A stretch of 64,000 nucleotides of DNA. Origin: Variovorax sp. OV329. GTDB lineage: Bacteria; Pseudomonadota; Gammaproteobacteria; Burkholderiales; Burkholderiaceae_C. Below, one piece after another: positions 36,542 through 47,616 of this stretch. The position numbers and the translations under genes were made by a program. The notes under the pieces are model-generated. The model worked only from the letters and a program-made list of their open reading frames with translations, did no database searches and was not told the DNA's origin. Each line of letters starts with the position of its first letter. Positions within the stretch are counted from its first letter, which is position 1. The stretch covers positions 1 to 64,000 of the forward strand of contig NZ_FOUG01000002.1 of NCBI RefSeq assembly GCF_900114785.1, written 5' to 3'.

Positions 36542-37922
36542 TCTCGTCCACCTCTTCCTCGTCCAACATTTCCTCCAGCACCACCGACGCCAGCGGCAGG
36601 GTGATGGTGACGATCGCGCCGCCTTCGGTCTTGTTGCGCGCCTCGACCCGGCCGCCGAGCGTGCGCGCCACGTTCACCACCAGGAACAGGCCCAGCCCCC
36701 CGCCCGCGCGGCCCTTGCTGGACTGGTAGGGCTTGCCGAACTGCGCCAGCATGGGCGCGGCGAAGCCGGGGCCGGCGTCGGTGCAGGTCAGCACCATCTC
36801 GTCGGCATGGCGCGCCAGTTCGAACATGAGCCAGTGCGGCGACGCTTCCAGCGCATTGTCCAGCACGTTGTGGATCATCTGCTGGATGGCCGAGTCGGAC
36901 ACGATGGGCAGGTCGTGCCCGAAGTGGTTGTCGTAGGTGAAGCTGCGCGGCTGGCGCGAATCGCGCCAGTCGGCCACCACCTCGTCGACGAACTCGACCA
37001 CGCTGGTGCGCTCGGACGATTCGCCGCGCGCCTCGCCGGCCGACAGCAGGATGCCGCTCACGATGGACTTGCAGCGCTGCACCTGCGCCTGCATCTCCGA
37101 CACCTCGCCGAGCAGCTCGGGGTTGCTGTCGAAGGGCGCCATGCGCCGCCAGTCGCCCAGGATCACCGACAGCGTGGCCAGCGGCGTGCCCAGTTCGTGC
37201 GCCGCGCCCGAGGCCAGCAGGCCCATGCGCACGATGTGCTCCTCTTCCGCCGCGCGCTGGCGCAAGTCCGCCAGGCGGGCATCGCGCCGGCGGATGTTGC
37301 GGTTGATGCGGGCCACGAAGACCACCATCAGCGAGGCGATCAGCACGAAGCAGATGAACAGGCCCAGGATGTAGGGGCTGCCCAGCCCCCGCTCGGGCGC
37401 CAGCGGCAGCACCAGCGGCTGCGCGAACAGGGCCAGGCCGACGAAGCAGGCCATGGCGACGCCGCACAGCGTCCAGGTGGACCAGGTCTCCAGCAGCATG
37501 GCGCCCAGCACCACCTGCAGCAGGAAGAGGAAGACGAAGGGGTTGCTGGCCCCGCCGCTGAGGTACAGCTGCGCGGTGAGCATGCCCACGTCCACCAGCA
37601 GCACCAGGAAGAGCTCGCCGTTGGTGACCATGTGCGGCGAATGCCAGCGCATCTGGCTGGCGGCGTTGAAGGCGGCCAGGCAGGCAAGCACCACCAGCAT
37701 CTGGTGCAGCGGCAGGTGGATGCCCAGGCCATAGTGCACCATCAGGATGGTCACCACCTGCCCCACCACGGCGATCCAGCGCAGCTGGATCAGCTGCTGC
37801 ATGTTGCGCACGCCGGTGGCCACCTGCAGGCGCCCGCCCTGCGCCGCGCCGGACATGGCATGCGGCACGGCCTCCGCCGGGCCGATGCCGGCCGGCGACG
37901 CGCTTGCGATCTCGTTGCTCAT
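36534..37922 (-). CDS. regB: Redox sensor histidine kinase, RegB/PrrB family
   Basis: A 462-residue membrane kinase. Six hydrophobic segments (about residues 45-210) carry the conserved quinone-site heptapeptide GGASNPF (123-129). The H-box is SGAAHELGTPLATL with His242. A cysteine in the dimerisation region (Cys284, VQRCKSIVSG) matches the place of the redox-active Cys of RegB. The ATPase domain has N-box (HNVLDNALEASP), GPGF and GGLGLFL motifs. It lies six bases after SURF1, so it can be produced together with the quinol oxidase whose electron flow it probably senses. Confidence 0.92.
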   Translation of the reverse strand: MSNEIASASPAGIGPAEAVPHAMSGAAQGGRLQVATGVRNMQQLIQLRWIAVVGQVVTILMVHYGLGIHLPLHQMLVVLACLAAFNAASQMRWHSPHMVTNGELFLVLLVDVGMLTAQLYLSGGASNPFVFLFLLQVVLGAMLLETWSTWTLCGVAMACFVGLALFAQPLVLPLAPERGLGSPYILGLFICFVLIASLMVVFVARINRNIRRRDARLADLRQRAAEEEHIVRMGLLASGAAHELGTPLATLSVILGDWRRMAPFDSNPELLGEVSEMQAQVQRCKSIVSGILLSAGEARGESSERTSVVEFVDEVVADWRDSRQPRSFTYDNHFGHDLPIVSDSAIQQMIHNVLDNALEASPHWLMFELARHADEMVLTCTDAGPGFAAPMLAQFGKPYQSSKGRAGGGLGLFLVVNVARTLGGRVEARNKTEGGAIVTITLPLASVVLEEMLDEEEVDEIE

Positions 37923-37928
37923 GGGGCG

Positions 37929-38717
37929 CTAGTCTGCCTGCTGCGCCCTGCCCTGTCGCCGATTCCGCTTTTCGTCCGCCCAGACCCACCATGCGGCGCC
38001 GGCCATCAGCAGGGCCAGCGCGAACCAGGTCAGGGCGTAGACGAGGTGGTTGTTGCGAAAGCTCACCACCGTGAGGCCGCCCACCGGCTGGCCGGCTGCG
38101 GCAGCCGGATCCTTGGCTGCGTCGACGAAGAAGGGTGCCACCTTGTCCGCGGAGAGTCCACGGGCCGCGGCGATGCCGGCCACGTCGCGCGAGTACCAGC
38201 GGTCGGCGCCCGGGTCGTTGCGGCGCAAAAAGCCGCCGCCGGGTTCGCTGACACGCAGCAGGCCGACCACTCGCACCTCGCCCGCAGGCTCGCCCTCGAT
38301 GCGGCTCGAACGCGCGCGCTGCTCGGCCGGCACGAAGCCGCGGTTGATCAGCACGACCTTGCCGTCGGCCAGTTGCAGCGGCGTCAGCACCCAGAAGCCG
38401 GCGCCCAGGTCGCTGAGCGACTGGACCAGCGTCTCGCGGTCGTGCAGGAAGCGGCCGGCCAGTTGCACCCGGCGATACTCGTCGGAGGCCACTGTCACCT
38501 GCGGCCAGCGCGCCGGCGGCGGCAGCGCCACCGGGGCCGCGTTCACGCGCTGCTCCACCCGCTCGATCAGCGCCAGCTTCCAGGCACGGCGCTCCACCTG
38601 CCACCAGCCCAGGGCCACGAAGACGCAGAAGGCCAGCAGCGCGAACAGGCCCAGAACGGCCAAACGGCCCGCAGGGCGCGGGCCGTTCTCGGCTTGGGGG
38701 GTGCGGGTGGCCGTCAA
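37929..38717 (-). CDS. SURF1-family oxidase assembly protein
   Basis: A 262-residue inner-membrane protein with an N-terminal helix (LAVLGLFALLAFCVFVALGWWQ) and a C-terminal helix (HLVYALTWFALALLMAGAAWWVW) around a periplasmic domain. Family marks are GWWQVERRAWKLALI and VLINRGFVPAEQR. SURF1 helps heme a insertion in aa3-type oxidases; here it follows cyoD. The likely start is TTG at 38717, overlapping the cyoD stop (TTGA). Presence in a bo3 operon suggests a role in heme loading of this oxidase. Confidence 0.87.
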   Translation of the reverse strand: MTATRTPQAENGPRPAGRLAVLGLFALLAFCVFVALGWWQVERRAWKLALIERVEQRVNAAPVALPPPARWPQVTVASDEYRRVQLAGRFLHDRETLVQSLSDLGAGFWVLTPLQLADGKVVLINRGFVPAEQRARSSRIEGEPAGEVRVVGLLRVSEPGGGFLRRNDPGADRWYSRDVAGIAAARGLSADKVAPFFVDAAKDPAAAAGQPVGGLTVVSFRNNHLVYALTWFALALLMAGAAWWVWADEKRNRRQGRAQQAD

Positions 38718-39115
38718 GGCGCGACGCGCATCTCTTGGGGCGACATGCCCGGCATCATGTTGGTGTTGAGGTGGAACATCACCCACAGCGAGCCGGCCAG
38801 CGTGATCACCACCAGCACCACGGTGAAGACCAGGGCCAGCATGTTCCAGCCGCCCTCCGACTTCGCATCCATGTGCAGGAAGTACTTCATGTGCACCACG
38901 ATCTGCACCGCGGCAAAGGCCAGCACGACCATGATGGTGGTACTGGGCTTGTCGAAGACCTTGGCCATCACCAGCCAGAAGGGAATGGCCGTGAGGATCA
39001 CCGACAGGACGAAGCCGGTCATGTAGCCGCCGAAGGTGGCGTGCATGCCGCCGCCTTCGTGGTGATCGTCATCGTGGTGGTCGTGGTGCGCGTCGTGCTC
39101 GTGGTTGGCGCTCAT
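38714..39115 (-). CDS. cyoD: Cytochrome bo3 ubiquinol oxidase subunit IV
   Basis: A 133-residue small membrane subunit with three helices and the family text [22 protein letters not shown] and [14 protein letters not shown]. The N terminus is very rich in His and Asp ([18 protein letters not shown]), more so than in the enterobacterial protein, and might bind metal. Needed for CuB assembly in E. coli. ATGA overlap with cyoC. Confidence 0.93.
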   Translation of the reverse strand: MSANHEHDAHHDHHDDDHHEGGGMHATFGGYMTGFVLSVILTAIPFWLVMAKVFDKPSTTIMVVLAFAAVQIVVHMKYFLHMDAKSEGGWNMLALVFTVVLVVITLAGSLWVMFHLNTNMMPGMSPQEMRVAP

Positions 39116-39777
39116 TGCAGCACTCCCATCAGGTAGACAAAGGTGAAGACGCCGATCCAGACCACGTCCAGAAAGTGCCAGAACATCGACAGGCACATCA
39201 GGCGGCGGCGGTTGGCGGCCATGAGGCCGTGCCGGGTCACCTGGATCATCAGCGTGATGAGCCAGATGATGCCGAAGGTGACGTGCAGGCCGTGGGTGGC
39301 CACCAGCGTGAAGAAGGCGGACAGGAAGGCGCTGCGCTGCGGGCCCGCGCCCTCGTGGATGAGGTGCGCGAATTCGTACAGTTCGATGCCCAGGAAGCCC
39401 GCGCCCAGCACGCCGGTGACGGCCAGCCAGGCGAGCACTGCGCCCTTGCGGCGCTTTTGCATCTCCAGCATGGCGAAGCCATAGGTGATGGAGGACAGCA
39501 GCAGCAGCGAGGTGTTGACGGCCACCAGCGGCAGGTCGAACAGTTCGGCACCCGAGGGGCCCGCCGCGAAGCTGCGGCCCAGCACGCCGAAAGTGGCGAA
39601 GAGCACCGCAAAGACCAGGCAGTCGCTCATCAGGTAGAGCCAGAAGCCCAGCAGCGTGCCGTTCTCCGGGTGGTGTTCCCGGGTCATGTAGAAGTGGTCG
39701 GCCGAGCCGTTGCCGGCGGCCGCCGATGCGGGGGCGCCGCCCACGGCGCCGAGGTGTTTCAGAGTGAACTCAGACAT
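39112..39777 (-). CDS. cyoC: Cytochrome bo3 ubiquinol oxidase subunit III
   Basis: A 221-residue five-helix subunit. Conserved stretches: [41 protein letters not shown] and [20 protein letters not shown]. It overlaps cyoB by eight bases and cyoD by four bases. Part of the quinol oxidase complex in the inner membrane. Confidence 0.95.
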   Translation of the reverse strand: MSEFTLKHLGAVGGAPASAAAGNGSADHFYMTREHHPENGTLLGFWLYLMSDCLVFAVLFATFGVLGRSFAAGPSGAELFDLPLVAVNTSLLLLSSITYGFAMLEMQKRRKGAVLAWLAVTGVLGAGFLGIELYEFAHLIHEGAGPQRSAFLSAFFTLVATHGLHVTFGIIWLITLMIQVTRHGLMAANRRRLMCLSMFWHFLDVVWIGVFTFVYLMGVLQ

Positions 39778-41779
39778 TGCCGACAGCCAGGAGGCGGGTA
39801 CGCGCGTCTTCGACGCGGATGACTTCTTCCTTGGGGATGTGGAAGTCGCGCTTGTAGTTGAAGGTGTGGAAGATCGTCGCCGCGATGGTGGCGAAGAAGC
39901 CCACGGCCACCAGCAGCCACATGTGCCAGATCAGGCCGAAGCCGGTGGCCGCCGCCAGCGCGGCGATCACGAAGCCGGCTGCCGTGTTCTTGGGCATGTG
40001 GATCGGGATGAAGCCCTCGGTGGGACGCACGTAGTGGCGGCGCTTCATGTCGTACCAGGCATCGTTGTCATGCACGATGGGCGTGAACGCGAAGTTGTAG
40101 TCCGGCGGCGGCGACGAGGTCGACCACTCCAGGGTGCGGCCGTTCCACGGGTCGCCCGTGGTGTCGCGCAGCTGCTCGCGGCGCATGTAGCTCACGGCGA
40201 ACTGGATCAGCATGGAGGCAATGCCCACGGCGATCATCGCGGCGCCCAGGGCGGCGATGATGAACCAGATCTGCAGCGACGGATCGTCGAAGCGGTTCAT
40301 GCGGCGGGTGACGCCCATCAGGCCGAGCACGTACAGCGGCATGAAGGCGAAGTAGAAGCCGATCACCCAGAACCAGAAGGCCATCTTGCCCCAGAACGGG
40401 TCGAGCTTGTAGCCGAAGGCCTTGGGGAACCAGTAGTAGATGCCGGCGAACAGGCCGAAGAGCACGCCGCCGATGATCACGTTGTGGAAGTGGGCGATCA
40501 GGAACAGGCTGTTGTGCAGCACGAAGTCGGCAGGCGGCACCGCAAGCAGCACGCCCGTCATGCCGCCGATCACGAAGGTGATCATGAAGGCGATGGTCCA
40601 CATCATGGGCAGCTCGAAGCGGATGCGGCCCTTGTACATGGTGAACAGCCAGTTGAAAATCTTCGCCCCCGTGGGGATCGAGATGATCATCGTCGTGATC
40701 CCGAAGAAGGAATTGACGCTGGCCCCCGAGCCCATGGTGAAGAAGTGGTGCAACCACACCAGGTACGACAGGATGGTGATCACCACCGTGGCGTAGACCA
40801 TGGAGGTGTAGCCGAACAGGCGCTTGCCGCAGTAGGTGGAGACCACCTCGGAGAAGATGCCGAAGCAAGGCAGGATCAGGATGTACACCTCGGGGTGGCC
40901 CCAGATCCAGATCAGGTTCACGTACATCATGGCGTTGCCGCCCAGGTCGTTCGTGAAGAAGTTCGTGCCGACGTAGCGGTCCAGCGAGAGCAGCACCAGC
41001 ACGGCGGTCAGCACCGGGAAGGCGGCCACGATCAGCACGTTGGTGCACAGGGCGGTCCAGGTGAAGATCGGCATCTTCATCATGCCCATGCCGGGTGCGC
41101 GCATCTTCACGATGGTGGCGATCAGGTTCACGCCCGACAGCAATGTGCCCACCCCCGCGATCTGCAGTGCCCAGATGTAGTAGTCCACCCCCACGTCCGG
41201 GCTGGCCAGGATGCCCGACAGCGGCGGATAGGCCAGCCAGCCGGTCTTGGCGAACTCGCCCACGAACAGCGACGCCATCACCAGCAGCGCGCCGAAGGTG
41301 GTCATCCAGAAGCTGAAGTTGTTCAGGAAGGGGAAGGCCACGTCGCGCGCGCCGATCTGCAGCGGCACGATGTAGTTCATGAAGCCCGTGACCAGCGGCA
41401 TGGCCACGAAGAAGATCATGATCACGCCGTGGGCGGTGAAGACCTGGTCGTAGTGGTGCGGCGGCAGGTAGCCTTCGCTGCCGTTGAAGGCGATGGCCTG
41501 CTGGGCGCGCATCATGACGGCGTCGGCGAAGCCGCGCAGCAGCATGATCAGCCCCAGGATCATGTACATGACACCGATCTTCTTGTGGTCGATGCTGGTG
41601 ATCCAGTCGCGCCACAGGGGCCCCCACCACTTCATGTAGGTGATGCCCGCCAGCAGGGCGATGCCGCCCAGGCAGACGGCGATGAAGGTCACGAGCAGGA
41701 TGGGCTCGTGGTAGGGAATTGCTTCCCAGGTAAGACGGCCGAAGATCAGCTTCGTGAGGTCGAGGTTCGCGAACATCAT
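39770..41779 (-). CDS. cyoB: Cytochrome bo3 ubiquinol oxidase subunit I
   Basis: A 669-residue heme-copper oxidase core subunit. Heme and copper ligands are visible: [29 protein letters not shown] (with the cross-linked His-Tyr pair), WLHHFFTMG and [10 protein letters not shown]. The ubiquinone-site pattern R-x3-D and H-x2-Q is present ([22 protein letters not shown]), which identifies a quinol and not a cytochrome c oxidase. Start overlaps the cyoA stop. Confidence 0.97.
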   Translation of the reverse strand: MMFANLDLTKLIFGRLTWEAIPYHEPILLVTFIAVCLGGIALLAGITYMKWWGPLWRDWITSIDHKKIGVMYMILGLIMLLRGFADAVMMRAQQAIAFNGSEGYLPPHHYDQVFTAHGVIMIFFVAMPLVTGFMNYIVPLQIGARDVAFPFLNNFSFWMTTFGALLVMASLFVGEFAKTGWLAYPPLSGILASPDVGVDYYIWALQIAGVGTLLSGVNLIATIVKMRAPGMGMMKMPIFTWTALCTNVLIVAAFPVLTAVLVLLSLDRYVGTNFFTNDLGGNAMMYVNLIWIWGHPEVYILILPCFGIFSEVVSTYCGKRLFGYTSMVYATVVITILSYLVWLHHFFTMGSGASVNSFFGITTMIISIPTGAKIFNWLFTMYKGRIRFELPMMWTIAFMITFVIGGMTGVLLAVPPADFVLHNSLFLIAHFHNVIIGGVLFGLFAGIYYWFPKAFGYKLDPFWGKMAFWFWVIGFYFAFMPLYVLGLMGVTRRMNRFDDPSLQIWFIIAALGAAMIAVGIASMLIQFAVSYMRREQLRDTTGDPWNGRTLEWSTSSPPPDYNFAFTPIVHDNDAWYDMKRRHYVRPTEGFIPIHMPKNTAAGFVIAALAAATGFGLIWHMWLLVAVGFFATIAATIFHTFNYKRDFHIPKEEVIRVEDARTRLLAVGNV

Positions 41780-42855
41780 TATTCTTTCAGGACCACCGGC
41801 GTGCTCGGGACGCTGGAGTACATGGGCAGGTCGACCGGGTCACCGGGCGCGCAGAAGGCAGCCACGTAGCGGCGCTGCGGCGAGGCGGGGTCTTCCGGTC
41901 GCACCGCGCGGGTGGCCACGTCGTGCGCGCTGGGCAGGCCCAGGCCGCCGGCGGCATCGATGGCGTGCATCTGGTGCATGCACATCTTGCCGGCTTCCAC
42001 GCAGCGGTTCAGCACGGCATGGAACAGGTCGGAGGAAACACCGCCCCATCGCTTGACCGGATCGTTCTCGCTGGGCTTCTCGAGCACGAGGTAGCCCGAG
42101 CGGTCCAGCGAGCCGCCTTCGCTCTTGGTCTTCTGCACCCACTTGTCGAAGTCGGCGCCGGCCAGGCCGTGGAACTTGAAGCGCATCTTCGAGAAGCCCG
42201 CGCCGCTGTAGTTGGCGGAGAAGCCCTCGAACTCGCCCGGCGCGTTGATGACCGCGTGCAGCGTGGTCTTCATGCCGGGCATGGCGTAGATCTGCCCGGC
42301 GAGCGCGGGAATGTAGAAGGAGTTCATCACCGTGGAGGCAGTGATCTGGAACTGGATGGGCCGGTCGACCGGCGCCGCCACCTCGTTGACCAGCGCGATG
42401 CCCTGCTCGGGGTAGATGAACAGCCACTTCCAGTCGAGCGCCACCACCTGCACCACCAGCGGCTTGACGTCGGCGGGCACCGGACGGGTCTCGTCGATGC
42501 GGCGCAACGGGCGGTAGGGGTCCAGGGTGTGGGTGCTGATCCAGGTCACGGCGCCCAGCGCGATGATGATGATCAGCGGCGCGGCCCAGATGGCCAGTTC
42601 GAGCTGCGTGGAATGGTCCCACTCCGGCTTGTACTCGGCCTCTTTATTGGACTCGCGGTACTTCCAGGCGAAGAACACCGTCAACCCGATCACCGGAACG
42701 ATGATCAGCAGCATCAGCACCGTGGAGATCACGATGAGCTGGCCCTGCTGGTTTGCGATGTCGCCCGAGGGATTGAGCACGACTGTGTTGCAGCCGCCCA
42801 GCAGCAGGAGCGGCGACGCGAGCAGCAGTCCGCGGAGTTTCTTGAGGTGTTCCAT
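41779..42855 (-). CDS. cyoA: Cytochrome bo3 ubiquinol oxidase subunit II
   Basis: A 358-residue lipoprotein subunit: lipobox LLLLGGC (Cys about 22), two helices (about 40-60 and 85-105) and a cupredoxin domain without CuA ligands, as expected for quinol oxidases. Family marks include [38 protein letters not shown] and [19 protein letters not shown]. It has a longer C-terminal tail than the E. coli protein (315 residues). First gene of the operon cyoABCD-SURF1-regB-regA. The divergent promoter region to the next gene is 164 bp. Confidence 0.95.
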   Translation of the reverse strand: MEHLKKLRGLLLASPLLLLGGCNTVVLNPSGDIANQQGQLIVISTVLMLLIIVPVIGLTVFFAWKYRESNKEAEYKPEWDHSTQLELAIWAAPLIIIIALGAVTWISTHTLDPYRPLRRIDETRPVPADVKPLVVQVVALDWKWLFIYPEQGIALVNEVAAPVDRPIQFQITASTVMNSFYIPALAGQIYAMPGMKTTLHAVINAPGEFEGFSANYSGAGFSKMRFKFHGLAGADFDKWVQKTKSEGGSLDRSGYLVLEKPSENDPVKRWGGVSSDLFHAVLNRCVEAGKMCMHQMHAIDAAGGLGLPSAHDVATRAVRPEDPASPQRRYVAAFCAPGDPVDLPMYSSVPSTPVVLKE

Positions 42856-43019
42856 GCCGAGATAGATGCGTGGTGACGCAAAAAAAGTGCGAGTTCTGCG
42901 CAAAGACCCGACAATCTAGTCGTTTTGGCCCCCTTCGGGGAGTGGACGTTTTGTCCTATGGCGCATCGGCCCGGGCAGTGAGATGCTCGCCGCTGTCCGT
43001 GACAATAGAAGCATCGTCG

Positions 43020-44369
43020 ATGTCGAGCACCCACATGCCTACTGCAGATTCCGCCGCGATCAGCCCCCAGGAGCGCGAGCGCGAGCTCCAAGAAATCCAC
43101 GAGCACCGTGCGCACGTCACCCCGGGTGAAATCGCCGTGGGCGTGGTCATCGGGCGCGCCTCCGAGTATTTCGACTTTTTCGTCTACGGCATCGCCTCGG
43201 TGCTGGTGTTCCCCGCGGTGTTCTTCCCCTTCGAGGACGCGCTGCAGGGCACGCTCTGGTCCTTCGTGATCTTCTCCTTCGCCTTCATCGCGCGCCCCAT
43301 CGGCACGATCATCTCGATGAAGATCCAGAAGCGGTTCAACCGCGAGATCAAGCTCATCATTGCGCTGTTCCTGCTGGGCATCTCCACCGTGTGCATCGCC
43401 TTCCTGCCGGGCTACGCGAGCCTGGGCTTCAGCGCCATCGTGCTCCTGTCGATCCTGCGGGTCGGCCAGGGCCTGGCGCTGGGCGGGTCCTGGGACGGCC
43501 TGCCCTCGCTGCTGGCGCTGAATGCGCCCAAGGGCAAGCGCGGCTGGTACGCCATGCTGGGCCAGCTCGGTGCCCCGGTGGGCTTCATCCTAGCCAGCGC
43601 CCTGTTCGCCTACCTGTACTCGGCGCTCAATTCCGAAGACTTCCTGACCTGGGGTTGGCGTTACACCTTTTACGTCGCTTTTGCACTAAACGTGGTGGCC
43701 CTGTTCGCCCGGCTGCGCCTGGTCTCGACCGACGAGTACGCCCACATGCTGGAAGAGCGCGAACTCGCACCCACCAGCGTGAGCGAGCTGGCCCGCACCC
43801 AGGGCTACAACATCGTCATCGGTGCCTTCGCCGCGCTGGCCAGCTACGCGCTGTTCCACATCATCACGGTGTTCCCGCTGTCGTGGATCAAGCTCTACTC
43901 GGAGCAGTCGATCAGCGAGTTCCTGCTGCTGCAGGTGGTGGGCGCCTTCCTCGCAGCCGGCGGCATCGTGGCCTCGGGCGTGATCGCCGACCGCTTCGGC
44001 CGCCGCAACACCCTGGGCAGCCTGGCCATCGCCATCGGTGTGTTCAGCGGCTTCGCGCCCCTGCTGCTCAACGGCGGTCGCCTGGGCCAGGACGTGTTCC
44101 TGCTGGTGGGCTTCCTGCTGCTGGGCCTGTCCTATGGCCAGGCCGCGGGCGCGGTAACGGCCAACTTCGAGCTGAAGTACCGCTACACCGGCGCCGCCCT
44201 CACCTCCGACCTGGCCTGGCTCTTCGGCGCCGCCTTCGCACCGCTGGTGGCCCTGGGCCTGTCGTCGCGCTTCGGCCTCGCCTACGTCAGCATCTACCTG
44301 CTGTCGGGCGCCGTCTGCACGCTGGTGGCGCTGCGGGTGAACAAGTCGATGGAAGTGCGGGACGAGTAG
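43020..44369 (+). CDS. MFS permease, metabolite:H+ symporter (MHS) family
   Basis: A 449-residue transporter with 12 hydrophobic segments. MHS marks: VVIGRASEYFDFFVYGIASVLVFP, the RPIGTIISMKIQKRF loop and GQGLALGGSWDGLPSLLAL. Members take up organic acids such as citrate, alpha-ketoglutarate, proline or shikimate; the substrate here is unknown. ATG at 43020 and a second at 43035 are both possible. It is divergent from cyoA and followed by a strong terminator. Confidence 0.86.
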   Translation: MSSTHMPTADSAAISPQERERELQEIHEHRAHVTPGEIAVGVVIGRASEYFDFFVYGIASVLVFPAVFFPFEDALQGTLWSFVIFSFAFIARPIGTIISMKIQKRFNREIKLIIALFLLGISTVCIAFLPGYASLGFSAIVLLSILRVGQGLALGGSWDGLPSLLALNAPKGKRGWYAMLGQLGAPVGFILASALFAYLYSALNSEDFLTWGWRYTFYVAFALNVVALFARLRLVSTDEYAHMLEERELAPTSVSELARTQGYNIVIGAFAALASYALFHIITVFPLSWIKLYSEQSISEFLLLQVVGAFLAAGGIVASGVIADRFGRRNTLGSLAIAIGVFSGFAPLLLNGGRLGQDVFLLVGFLLLGLSYGQAAGAVTANFELKYRYTGAALTSDLAWLFGAAFAPLVALGLSSRFGLAYVSIYLLSGAVCTLVALRVNKSMEVRDE

Positions 44370-44385
44370 GCGCACAGTCGACCAG

Positions 44386-44410
44386 GCCGCCGCGAGGCGG
44401 CTTTTTTTTT
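44386..44410 (+). terminator. Rho-independent terminator after the MHS permease
   Basis: GCCGCC (44386-44391) and GGCGGC (44396-44401) form a perfect stem with a GCGA tetraloop, followed by nine T. It ends 14 bases before the next gene start. Confidence 0.93.
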
Positions 44411-44423
44411 GTCCCTCCGCGAC

Positions 44424-44810
<387 letters not shown>

Positions 44811-44819
44811 ACGCAGTCT

Positions 44820-45716
44820 TCAGGGGCTCGTCGCCGGCAGCCGCCCGATGATGAGCTGGGCCATCGGCGAGGGCGTGCGCCCATGCAGCATGACCACGCC
44901 GGTGTGCGCCTGCAGCTTGGGCAACTCGCCCACCTTGAGCAGCTTGAGCTGCCCCGCAGCCACCTCCGCCGCCACCGTCGCATGCGCGGCGATCAGCACC
45001 GAATCGCAGCCCAGGGTGACGCGCGCCAGCAGCTTCACGTCGTCGCATTCGAGGGCCAGCCGAAGGTCCTCGCCCGATGCCAGGCCCAGCGCGCGGGCCA
45101 GGATGTTGCGGATGGCGCTGGGCAGCCGGATCGCCAGCACACCGTACTCCCACACCTGCTGAAGGGTCGATGAACGGGCCTTGGCCAGCGGGTGGCCGGC
45201 GCGCACGTAGAAGCCGCCCGGCTCGCGGCGCACGGGACGCACATTCAGCGCCGGGTCGGCCGGTAGCTCGGTGGTGTCGGCCACGAAGAACTCGATGTCT
45301 TCCTCGCGCAGGCGCTTGAGCAGCAACTGCCAGTTGCTCACCTCGACCCGCAGATGGATGCCGGGAAATTCGGCACGCAGGCCCGACAGCAGTTCGGGCA
45401 GGAAAGTCGTGGCCGGGAAGGGCCCGACGCCGAAGGCCGTGTCGCCCAGCCCGTGGTTGCGGTAGAGCGCCACGTCGCGCTCCAGGCAGCGGCTGTTGAA
45501 CACCAGTTGCCGCGCGCGCTCGACCACGAACTCGCCGGCGGGCGTGGGCACCACCTCGCTGCCGGTGCGGTCGAAGAGCAGTAGGCCCAGTTCCTCCTCC
45601 GCCGCCTGGATGCTGCGGGTCAGGGCCGGCTGGCTCAGGTGCACCTGCTCGGCCGCGCGCACGAAGCTGCGCCGGTCGGCCACGGCCACCACGTGCGTCC
45701 AACGCCTCAGATCCAT
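44820..45716 (-). CDS. LysR-family regulator of the alkyl-sulfate/alcohol locus
   Basis: A 298-residue LysR protein with an N-terminal winged helix ([45 protein letters not shown]) and an effector domain from about residue 90. The ATG at 45716 starts at the usual MDLRRW-like position. It is divergent from the GMC oxidoreductase gene, with a long inverted repeat in between, and convergent with the YkvA gene nine bases away. By position it should control the GMC dehydrogenase and sulfatase genes, much as SdsB does for SdsA in Pseudomonas (inference). Confidence 0.88.
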   Translation of the reverse strand: MDLRRWTHVVAVADRRSFVRAAEQVHLSQPALTRSIQAAEEELGLLLFDRTGSEVVPTPAGEFVVERARQLVFNSRCLERDVALYRNHGLGDTAFGVGPFPATTFLPELLSGLRAEFPGIHLRVEVSNWQLLLKRLREEDIEFFVADTTELPADPALNVRPVRREPGGFYVRAGHPLAKARSSTLQQVWEYGVLAIRLPSAIRNILARALGLASGEDLRLALECDDVKLLARVTLGCDSVLIAAHATVAAEVAAGQLKLLKVGELPKLQAHTGVVMLHGRTPSPMAQLIIGRLPATSP

Positions 45717-45734
45717 GATGGTCTTGCTCCTGCC

Positions 45735-45786
45735 CAATTGCACTCAATGCATGGATGCTAGACGAACTATGCATTGGACTCAATTG
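45735..45786. promoter_or_regulatory. Long inverted repeat between LysR and GMC genes
   Basis: CAATTGCACTCAATGCAT (45735-45752) and ATGCATTGGACTCAATTG (45769-45786) are inverted copies matching at 14 of 18 positions, separated by 16 bp. The repeat begins 19 bp upstream of the LysR start. It is a likely tetramer-sized LysR operator. Confidence 0.6.
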
Positions 45787-45948
45787 CCCATGCGGCGAAG
45801 AATCGGCGTCGAAAGTTCAACAAAGAGCCTCCAAGGCCCGCGGCCCGCGCCGCGCAGACCCCGAGACAACCATGCACCACCACCCGAACCGGGCAGCGCC
45901 GAGCGCGCCCGCGCGCATTCCAGCCCGCACCGCCGGAGCAGCTGCAAT

Positions 45949-47571
45949 ATGAGCGGCCTCCAGGAATTCGACTACGTGGTGGTGGGTGGCGGCTCGGCCG
46001 GCTGCGTGCTGGCCGCGCGCCTGACGGAAGACCCCTCTGTCTCGGTCTGCCTGCTGGAGGCTGGCGGGCCGGACAAGAGCGTGTTCATCCACGCGCCCGC
46101 CGGCGTCGTGGCCATGCTTCCGGTGCCCTTCAACAACTGGGCCTTCAAGACCGTGCCGCAGCCAGGCCTGAACGGCCGCCGCGGCTACCAGCCGCGCGGC
46201 AAGACGCTGGGCGGCTCCAGCTCCATCAACGCGATGGTCTACGTGCGAGGCCACCGCTGGGACTACGACAACTGGGCCAGCCTGGGCAACCCGGGCTGGT
46301 CCTACGAGGACGTGCTGCCCTACTTCAAGCTCGCCGAACACAACGAGACCCACGGCGGCAGCAGCCCCTTCCATGGCAGCGGCGGCCCGCTCAACGTGGC
46401 CGAGCTGCGCAGCCCCAGCCCGATCAACCAGGCCTTCCTGGCCGCGGCCGGCATGAACGGCGTGCCGCGCACGGCCGACTACAACGGCGCCGAGCAGTTC
46501 GGTGCCTTCATGTACCAGGTGACGCAGAAGAACGGCGAGCGCCACAGCGTGGCCAAGGGCTACCTCACGCCCAACCTCTCGCGCCCCAACCTCTGCGTGA
46601 AGACGCACGCGATGTGCTCGCGCATTGAATTCGAGGGGAAGCGCGCACGCGGCGTGGCCTTCACCGTGGACGGCCGCGAGCAAGTGGTGCGCGCGCGCCG
46701 CGAGGTCATCCTCTCGGGCGGCGCCTTCGGCTCGCCGCAGCTGCTGCTGCTGTCGGGCGTGGGTCCTGGCGCCGAGCTGCAGCAGCTGGGCATCCAGGTG
46801 CGCCACGACCTGCCCGGCGTGGGCCGCAACCTGCACGACCACATCGACCACGTGCAGGCCTGGCGCACGCGCGACCACAAGGAAACCTTCGGCGTCTCGC
46901 TGCGCGGGGGCGCGCGCATGGCGGGCGCGATTCCCGAGTGGCGCAAGGAGCGCACCGGCCCGGTCACCAGCAACTTCGCCGAGTCGGGTGCCTTCGTGCG
47001 TTCCTCGCCCGATGTGGAAGTGCCCGACCTGCAGATGGTCTTCGTGGTGGCGCTGGTGGACGACCACAGCCGCAAGCCGCACCTGGGCCACGGCTACTCC
47101 TGCCACATCGAGGTGCTGCGCCCGCACAGCCGCGGCAGCCTGAAGCTGGCCAGCCCCGATCCGCGCAAGGCGCCGCTGATCGACCCCGGCTTCCTGAACG
47201 ACGAGCGCGACCTGGACCTGCTCGCCAAGGGTGTCCAGATGCAGATGGACATCATGGCCTCGCGCCCCTTCGACCGCTACCGCGGCGACATGCTCTACCC
47301 GGTGGACCGCAACGACCTGGCTGCCATCAAGGCGGACATCCGCGAGCGGGCCGACACGCAGTACCACCCGGTGGGCACCTGCAAGATGGGGCCGGAGACC
47401 GACGCCCTGTCGGTGGTCGATGCCCGCCTGCACGTGCGTGGGCTCGAAGGCCTGCGTGTCGTCGACGCCTCGGTCATGCCGCAGATCTGCGGAGGCAACA
47501 CCAATGCACCGACCGTGATGATCGCCGAGAAGGCCGCCGCGATGATCCGCGCCGAATGCGCGCAAGCCTGA
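45949..47571 (+). CDS. GMC-family alcohol dehydrogenase (AlkJ/choline-dehydrogenase-like)
   Basis: A 540-residue FAD enzyme. FAD motif [21 protein letters not shown] at the N terminus, GMC signature [18 protein letters not shown], and the active-site His in [11 protein letters not shown] with Asn in [17 protein letters not shown]. Such enzymes oxidise primary alcohols, including medium and long alkanols, to aldehydes with electrons passed to the respiratory chain. The alkylsulfatase gene follows 45 bp later, so an alcohol released from an alkyl sulfate is an attractive substrate. GGAGCAG precedes the start. Confidence 0.9.
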   Translation: MSGLQEFDYVVVGGGSAGCVLAARLTEDPSVSVCLLEAGGPDKSVFIHAPAGVVAMLPVPFNNWAFKTVPQPGLNGRRGYQPRGKTLGGSSSINAMVYVRGHRWDYDNWASLGNPGWSYEDVLPYFKLAEHNETHGGSSPFHGSGGPLNVAELRSPSPINQAFLAAAGMNGVPRTADYNGAEQFGAFMYQVTQKNGERHSVAKGYLTPNLSRPNLCVKTHAMCSRIEFEGKRARGVAFTVDGREQVVRARREVILSGGAFGSPQLLLLSGVGPGAELQQLGIQVRHDLPGVGRNLHDHIDHVQAWRTRDHKETFGVSLRGGARMAGAIPEWRKERTGPVTSNFAESGAFVRSSPDVEVPDLQMVFVVALVDDHSRKPHLGHGYSCHIEVLRPHSRGSLKLASPDPRKAPLIDPGFLNDERDLDLLAKGVQMQMDIMASRPFDRYRGDMLYPVDRNDLAAIKADIRERADTQYHPVGTCKMGPETDALSVVDARLHVRGLEGLRVVDASVMPQICGGNTNAPTVMIAEKAAAMIRAECAQA

Positions 47572-47616
47572 TTCCTTTTTTCTTCCCTTCGCACGACAAA
47601 TCCAAGCGAGACAAGC

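Noticed and set aside
42856..43019. RegA or FNR binding site upstream of cyoA
   Set aside because: No sequence close enough to a known consensus was found; the region only shows a small CCCC/GGGG hairpin.
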